This document shows, piece by piece, positions 7,186 through 9,986 of a stretch of DNA of 9,986 nt. How positions within the stretch are numbered: position 1 is the first letter of the stretch; every line of letters begins with the position of its first letter. The DNA comes from Gemmatimonas phototrophica. Its GTDB lineage: Bacteria; Gemmatimonadota; Gemmatimonadetes; Longimicrobiales; Gaopeijiaceae. The notes beneath the pieces were generated by a model, which made no database searches, was not told the DNA's origin, and worked only from the letters and a program-made list of their open reading frames with translations. The position numbers and the translations under genes are program-made. The DNA lies in NCBI GenBank assembly GCA_945876015.1, contig CAMCNM010000053.1, positions 1 through 9,986 of the forward strand. Direction: 5' to 3'.

Positions 7186-7764
7186 ATGTGGACGAGGGCC
7201 GGGTGGACGGCGATCCTGATCGCGCTCGTTGCGTGCGGTGGGGAGCAGGCGAGCGAGACCGCGCCGCAGCCGGGCCCCGACGATCCGGTGGAGGTAGGGG
7301 ACGCGTCCGACGCTCCCGAGACGTGGACCCGGGGCGGCGCGACCGAGGGGTCCACGGTGACGTCGGAGGTCACGGTGCTGACCAAGCTCCGCACCGGACG
7401 CCACGACGAATTCGAGCGCATCGTCCTCGAGCTGGGCGACCGGGGCGGCGGTTTCCCCGGTCACACCGTCGAATACGTGGACCGTCCACTCCACGACTGC
7501 GGCTCGGGCGAGGAGACGTTCCCGGTCGGCGACGCTTGGCTCGAGATCCGGCTCTATCCGATCGACGCCCACACGCAGGAAGGGCAGCCCACCGTGGACC
7601 ACAAGCCGCACGACCTTCCGGGCCTCGAGAACATCCTGCGCGTCTACACCACGTGCGATTTCGAGGCGGTGGTCACGCTGGTGTTGGCGATGCGGTCGCC
7701 CAACGAGTTTCGTGTGTTCCGGCTCGACGCGCCGCGCCGGATCGTAGTGGACGTCCGGAAGTAG
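7186..7764 (+). CDS. Lipoprotein with AMIN-like domain, copy 2
   Basis: This is a 192-residue predicted lipoprotein. The type II signal peptide (1-16) ends in lipobox L-V-A-C with Cys17 as the lipidation site, followed by an acidic, Pro-rich linker (about 18-58). The domain (about 61-191) is the clearer AMIN-like example: TGRHDEFERIVLELG (70-84), FPGHTVEYVD (90-99), DCGSGEE (104-110), DAWLEIRLYPIDAHT (116-130), CDFEAVVTLVLAM (157-169) and FRVFRLDAPRRIVVDVRK (175-192). Phe76-Glu77-Arg78 followed by V-L-E-L, and the closing RRIVVDVR strand, match actinobacterial lipoproteins of this type. Cys105 and Cys157 sit where Cys120 and Cys169 lie in copy 1, consistent with a disulfide outside the cytoplasm. 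It follows copy 1 by 13 bp with a strong ribosome-binding site, so the two are surely co-translated. The function of the family is not established. The stop lies 3 bp from the end of the convergent dehydrogenase. Confidence 0.85.
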   Translation: MWTRAGWTAILIALVACGGEQASETAPQPGPDDPVEVGDASDAPETWTRGGATEGSTVTSEVTVLTKLRTGRHDEFERIVLELGDRGGGFPGHTVEYVDRPLHDCGSGEETFPVGDAWLEIRLYPIDAHTQEGQPTVDHKPHDLPGLENILRVYTTCDFEAVVTLVLAMRSPNEFRVFRLDAPRRIVVDVRK

Positions 7765-7767
7765 GTC

Positions 7768-9021
7768 TCAGATCGCGGGATCGAGGACGACCTTGATCGA
7801 GCCGCTCTTGCCGCGATTCGCGGCGGCGTAGAGACCGTCGCGGTACTCCGAGAGCGGGAAGACGTGTCGGATCATTCGCTCCACCGGAGCCGCCGACTCG
7901 ACAAGCATGCTCATGGCGATGTCGAACGTGTGCGCCTCACCCCCGCGCCATCTCTCCCGACCGTATCCGACGAAACCCTTCACGTCCAGCTCGCGCGCCC
8001 AGAGGAACGTGAGATCGAGCTTCGGGATCTGCGCCGCGCACCCGAGCAGCACGATGCGCCCGCGCGGCGAAGCGAATCGGAGCGACTGGGCGATGCTGTC
8101 GCCGCTGCCGACGCAATCGTAGACGACCGCAAAGCCGCCCCCCGAGTAGACCTCCGCGCCGACGATCGGCATATAGGCCTGCGCGCCCGTCTCGACGAGC
8201 GCTTCGCGCGCCTCCGCGCCGGGCGCGACCACCGACGTAGCGCCGAGGGCGCGCGCCAGCTCCGCCTCGTGCGAGCGTTTGGTCTGCGCCACCACCTCTC
8301 CCTGAAAGCCCGACGCGCGGAGCGCCCACACGGTGGCCAGCGCGATCGGCCCGCTCCCGATCACGAGCGCGCTTTCTCCCTCGCGCGGCGCGCAATTCAG
8401 GACCGCGTGTACACCGATCGAGAGCGGCTCGACCAGAACCGCGGTACGGTCGTTGAGCGCGTCGGGCACTGCGTGGAGCTGTGTCTCGTGCGCGATGAGC
8501 CGCTCGCCCCAGCCGCCCGGGAGTGAGCGGTGATATCCAATCGTGAGACCCGGCGCCATCGGCTTCCCGGCGATCGTTTCCGGTCCCGCCTCCCCCGCGT
8601 TCTCGCACGTCGAGGCGAGACCGTCGGCGCACGAGCCGCACCATTCGGTGCGAATCCTCCCGCGCGCGTCGCACGAGATCATCGGATCCACGGCGACGCG
8701 CTGCCCGACCTCGAACCCGCGCACATCGCGGCCCACTTCCACGACGCGTGCCACGATCTCGTGTCCGATCACGGCGGGGAACGAGCCGAACGGCTCCATC
8801 GCGGGGCTCGCGGCATAGCTCAGGTTCGCGATGTCGCTGCCGCAGATCCCCGCGAGGATGGTCTGGAGCCGCACCCATCGGGTGCCGGGGAGCGGTGGCT
8901 CCGCGACCTCACGCAGCGTGACACCGCTGGGTGAGCCGTACAGGAAAGCGTCGCTCACCCGACCCACCGACTTGGCGAGGAGGTAGCGGGGAATCGAGAC
9001 GTCGAAGGTGACCGCGCGCAT
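7768..9021 (-). CDS. Zinc-dependent medium-chain alcohol dehydrogenase-like protein
   Basis: This 417-residue product is a member of the zinc-binding medium-chain dehydrogenase superfamily, NAD(P)-dependent; the substrate cannot be told from sequence. Catalytic-zinc marks are Cys60 in GICGSD and His87-Glu88 in IGHE, with Glu198 in LVEPLS near the second shell. The Rossmann nucleotide site is VIGSGPIALATV (about 220-231), and the domain ends in GSIKVVLDP. Four cysteines of a structural-zinc lobe are present (Cys117, 128, 131, 139), but the first gap is 10 residues instead of 2. An N-terminal extension of about 25 residues precedes the usual catalytic fold. The ATG (complement of 9019-9021) is chosen because the protein begins with the typical MRAVTF strand; the upstream in-frame reading to 9189 is low-complexity and Arg/Pro-rich. 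It converges on the lipoprotein genes with a 3 bp gap and no room for a terminator. Overall length is above the usual 340-400. Confidence 0.9.
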   Translation of the reverse strand: MRAVTFDVSIPRYLLAKSVGRVSDAFLYGSPSGVTLREVAEPPLPGTRWVRLQTILAGICGSDIANLSYAASPAMEPFGSFPAVIGHEIVARVVEVGRDVRGFEVGQRVAVDPMISCDARGRIRTEWCGSCADGLASTCENAGEAGPETIAGKPMAPGLTIGYHRSLPGGWGERLIAHETQLHAVPDALNDRTAVLVEPLSIGVHAVLNCAPREGESALVIGSGPIALATVWALRASGFQGEVVAQTKRSHEAELARALGATSVVAPGAEAREALVETGAQAYMPIVGAEVYSGGGFAVVYDCVGSGDSIAQSLRFASPRGRIVLLGCAAQIPKLDLTFLWARELDVKGFVGYGRERWRGGEAHTFDIAMSMLVESAAPVERMIRHVFPLSEYRDGLYAAANRGKSGSIKVVLDPAI

Positions 9022-9042
9022 CGTGGTTTCCGGAACTCGTCC

Positions 9043-9058
9043 AAGAGTCTGAACTCTT
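9043..9058. repeat. Inverted repeat in the dehydrogenase leader
   Basis: AAGAGT and ACTCTT form perfect 6 bp arms around a 4-base loop, 21 bp upstream of the dehydrogenase start on the minus strand. An 8 bp palindrome TTCCGGAA (9028-9035) lies between it and the start codon. It could be an operator or a leader hairpin controlling the dehydrogenase. It is short and no factor can be named. Confidence 0.4.
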
Positions 9059-9125
9059 CCCCGAACGCAATCGGCTGCCATCCCCGGGGCGGAGGAATCT
9101 GGCCTGGCAGGGGGAGTCCGGCGAG

Positions 9126-9172
9126 GCGACCCTCCCCCCGCGCAGCGACTATGCGCCGCCTGGTCGCGTTTT
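9126..9172. repeat. Nested inverted repeat followed by a short T run
   Basis: An outer pair GCGACC (9126-9131) and GGTCGC (9162-9167) encloses an inner pair GCGCA (9140-9144) and TGCGC (9152-9156) around a 7-base loop, and GTTTT follows at 9168-9172. Read on the + strand it resembles a weak terminator, but no + strand gene ends just before it. It might insulate the vapBC promoter from read-through antisense to the dehydrogenase. The long bulges make the fold uncertain. The rest of 9022-9221 shows no gene on either strand. Confidence 0.25.
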
Positions 9173-9221
9173 GCTGCAGGGAGACCCACCTATGTGACGG
9201 GCCCGTCGTGCCAATCTGTCG

Positions 9222-9251
9222 TTGACCCGGTCCGATCTCCAATTTTAGTAT
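9222..9251 (+). promoter_or_regulatory. Predicted sigma-70-type promoter of the vapBC pair
   Basis: TTGACC (9222-9227, five of six bases of the -35 consensus) and TAGTAT (9246-9251, four of six of the -10 consensus) are 18 bp apart. The AT-rich stretch between about 9240 and 9273 stands out in a GC-rich window. Transcription would start near 9258, about 25 bases before the antitoxin ATG. Confidence 0.5.
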
Positions 9252-9269
9252 TACTCCGGTCAGTAATAC
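9248..9269. promoter_or_regulatory. Palindromic operator of the toxin-antitoxin pair
   Basis: GTATTACT (9248-9255) and AGTAATAC (9262-9269) are a perfect 8+8 bp inverted repeat with a 6 bp spacer. It overlaps the predicted -10 box and start site and ends 14 bp before the antitoxin ATG. AbrB-fold antitoxins bind such promoter palindromes as dimers and repress their own operon, more tightly with toxin bound. The site is seen in the sequence; binding is inferred. Confidence 0.65.
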
Positions 9270-9283
9270 CATTGGAGCCAGCG

Positions 9284-9511
9284 ATGAAGATCACAACGAA
9301 GGGTCAGGTCACCATCCCCGTCGAGGTGCGAGAGCGGCTCGGGCTCTTGCCGAACACCGAGGTGGAGTTCGTCGTGGAAGACGGGCACGCGGTGCTGCGC
9401 AAGTTGCGGCGGAGCCAGCGACGTGGCGCCAAGGTGGTCGCCCATCTCCGGGGCCGCGGGACCGTGCCGATGACCACGGATGAAATTCTTGCGCTGACGC
9501 GCGGCGAGTAG
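9284..9511 (+). CDS. vapB: VapB-type antitoxin, AbrB/SpoVT fold
   Basis: This 75-residue antitoxin has an N-terminal swapped-hairpin DNA-binding domain (about 1-45): MKITTKGQVTIPVEVRERLG is the classic AbrB/SpoVT start, and EVEFVVEDGHAVLRK completes the fold. The C-terminal part (about 46-75), with LRGRGTV, MTTDEI and LALTRGE, is the toxin-wrapping tail typical of VapB partners of PIN toxins. The ATG at 9284 is set by GGAG at 9274-9277, 6 nt upstream, and by the exact start of the fold; an in-frame reading from 9194 would cross the promoter. It neutralises the adjoining toxin and probably represses the operon through the palindrome at 9248-9269. The stop is 3 bp before the toxin ATG. Confidence 0.93.
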   Translation: MKITTKGQVTIPVEVRERLGLLPNTEVEFVVEDGHAVLRKLRRSQRRGAKVVAHLRGRGTVPMTTDEILALTRGE

Positions 9512-9514
9512 TCC

Positions 9515-9919
9515 ATGGCAGGCGTGCTGGTTGACAGCAATGTCCTGCTGGATGTCCTGACCGAGGATCCGTTGTGGCTCGAGTGGTCCTCCTCCGCCCT
9601 CGCGCGGACCGCGGAGACCGAGGTCCTGATCATCAACCCGCTCATCTACGCTGAGGTGTCGGTGCGGTTCGAGCGCATCGAGGAGCTGGATGCGGCGTTC
9701 CCGGTGTCTCTCTTCCGCCGGGACGGACTGCCTTGGGAGGCCGGGTTTCTCGCCGAAAAATGCTTTCGGGCATACCGCCGCCGCGGGGGCACGCGCCGGT
9801 CGCCGCTCCCGGACTTCTACGTAGGGGCGCATGCAGCCATTCGTGGCCACGCACTCCTCACGCGTGATGGTGCGCGCTATCGGACTTACTCCCCCGCCTT
9901 GGAGTTGATCGCCCCGTAG
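9515..9919 (+). CDS. vapC: VapC-type toxin, PIN-domain ribonuclease
   Basis: This 134-residue PIN-domain protein belongs to a family of Mg2+-dependent ribonucleases that cut tRNA or rRNA to stop growth when the antitoxin is lost; the RNA target here cannot be predicted. The acidic active-site quartet is complete: Asp7 in VDSNVLLD, Glu47 in IYAEVSV, Asp100 in PLPDFYVGAHA and Asp118 in LLTRDGARY, in the usual order and spacing. The closing YRTYSP with a short hydrophobic end is also typical. No disruption is visible, so it is probably active. It starts 3 bp after the antitoxin stop with only a weak GGCGAG ribosome-binding match, so coupling to antitoxin translation is likely. The 67 bases after its stop contain no gene or clear terminator. 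Confidence 0.93.
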   Translation: MAGVLVDSNVLLDVLTEDPLWLEWSSSALARTAETEVLIINPLIYAEVSVRFERIEELDAAFPVSLFRRDGLPWEAGFLAEKCFRAYRRRGGTRRSPLPDFYVGAHAAIRGHALLTRDGARYRTYSPALELIAP

Positions 9920-9986
9920 AAGCCGGAGTGGCTGCATGGGTTGAAGGCTGTTGTAGCTGTTGGATGTGCGACCCTTGAGGGGCCAT

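Noticed and set aside
7760..7772. A shared bidirectional terminator between the second lipoprotein and the dehydrogenase
   Set aside because: The stop codons are 3 bp apart and no stem with a T run is visible across the junction.
9022..9189. N-terminal extension of the dehydrogenase by 56 codons
   Set aside because: The added sequence is Arg/Pro-rich low complexity outside the fold, and the MRAVTF start is the normal beginning of this family.
9947..9986. GCTGTTG direct repeat and CCCTTGAGGG palindrome after vapC
   Set aside because: A 7 bp repeat and a 4 bp stem with a 2-base loop are too small to be more than chance, and the window ends there.
1..9986. CRISPR arrays, tRNA or rRNA genes, insertion sequences
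   Set aside because: I saw no regularly spaced repeats, no cloverleaf-like or rRNA sequence, and no transposase or terminal inverted repeats on either strand.

Overview
This is a GC-rich bacterial window with tightly packed genes. Its backbone is a SUF iron-sulfur cluster operon in the order sufC-sufB-sufD-Rieske ferredoxin-sufS-sufU (1-5443, with the 5' end of sufC cut off by the window). The SufU-type scaffold/sulfur acceptor, the Rieske protein inside the operon and the lipoproteins downstream suggest a GC-rich environmental phylum such as Gemmatimonadota, an Actinobacteria-like lineage or a related candidate phylum. This placement is inference only: no rRNA or other phylogenetic marker is present.

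Layout. (1) 1-5443 carries the SUF genes, all on the + strand, with gaps of 18 bp or less and several start/stop overlaps (sufB/sufD 8 bp, sufD/Rieske 8 bp, sufS/sufU 4 bp). (2) 5440-5997 is an O6-alkylguanine-DNA alkyltransferase gene (ogt) whose TTG start overlaps the sufU stop, so it looks like the last gene of the same transcript. (3) 6110-7764 holds three exported proteins in a row: a small secreted protein I do not recognise, then two lipoproteins that are diverged tandem copies of one AMIN-like domain and share a pair of cysteines. (4) 7768-9021 on the - strand is a zinc-dependent medium-chain dehydrogenase with a non-classical cysteine spacing, converging on the lipoproteins with a 3 bp gap. 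(5) 9022-9283 is a regulatory interval with inverted repeats. (6) 9284-9919 is a VapBC-type toxin-antitoxin pair whose promoter overlaps a perfect 8+8 bp palindrome.

How the genes work together. SufS takes sulfur from cysteine and hands it to SufU. The SufB-SufC-SufD ATPase complex assembles Fe-S clusters. The small Rieske protein is a plausible electron donor or cluster-bearing partner of that machinery. Ogt is a cluster-free repair protein that appears to share the transcript. The lipoproteins probably act outside the cytoplasm in an unknown role. VapBC is a self-regulated module with no evident link to its neighbours.

I did not find a clearly new multi-gene system. The best candidates for a second look are the tandem AMIN-like lipoprotein pair with its secreted leader gene, the palindromic operator of the toxin-antitoxin pair, and the Rieske and Ogt genes embedded in or attached to the SUF operon.
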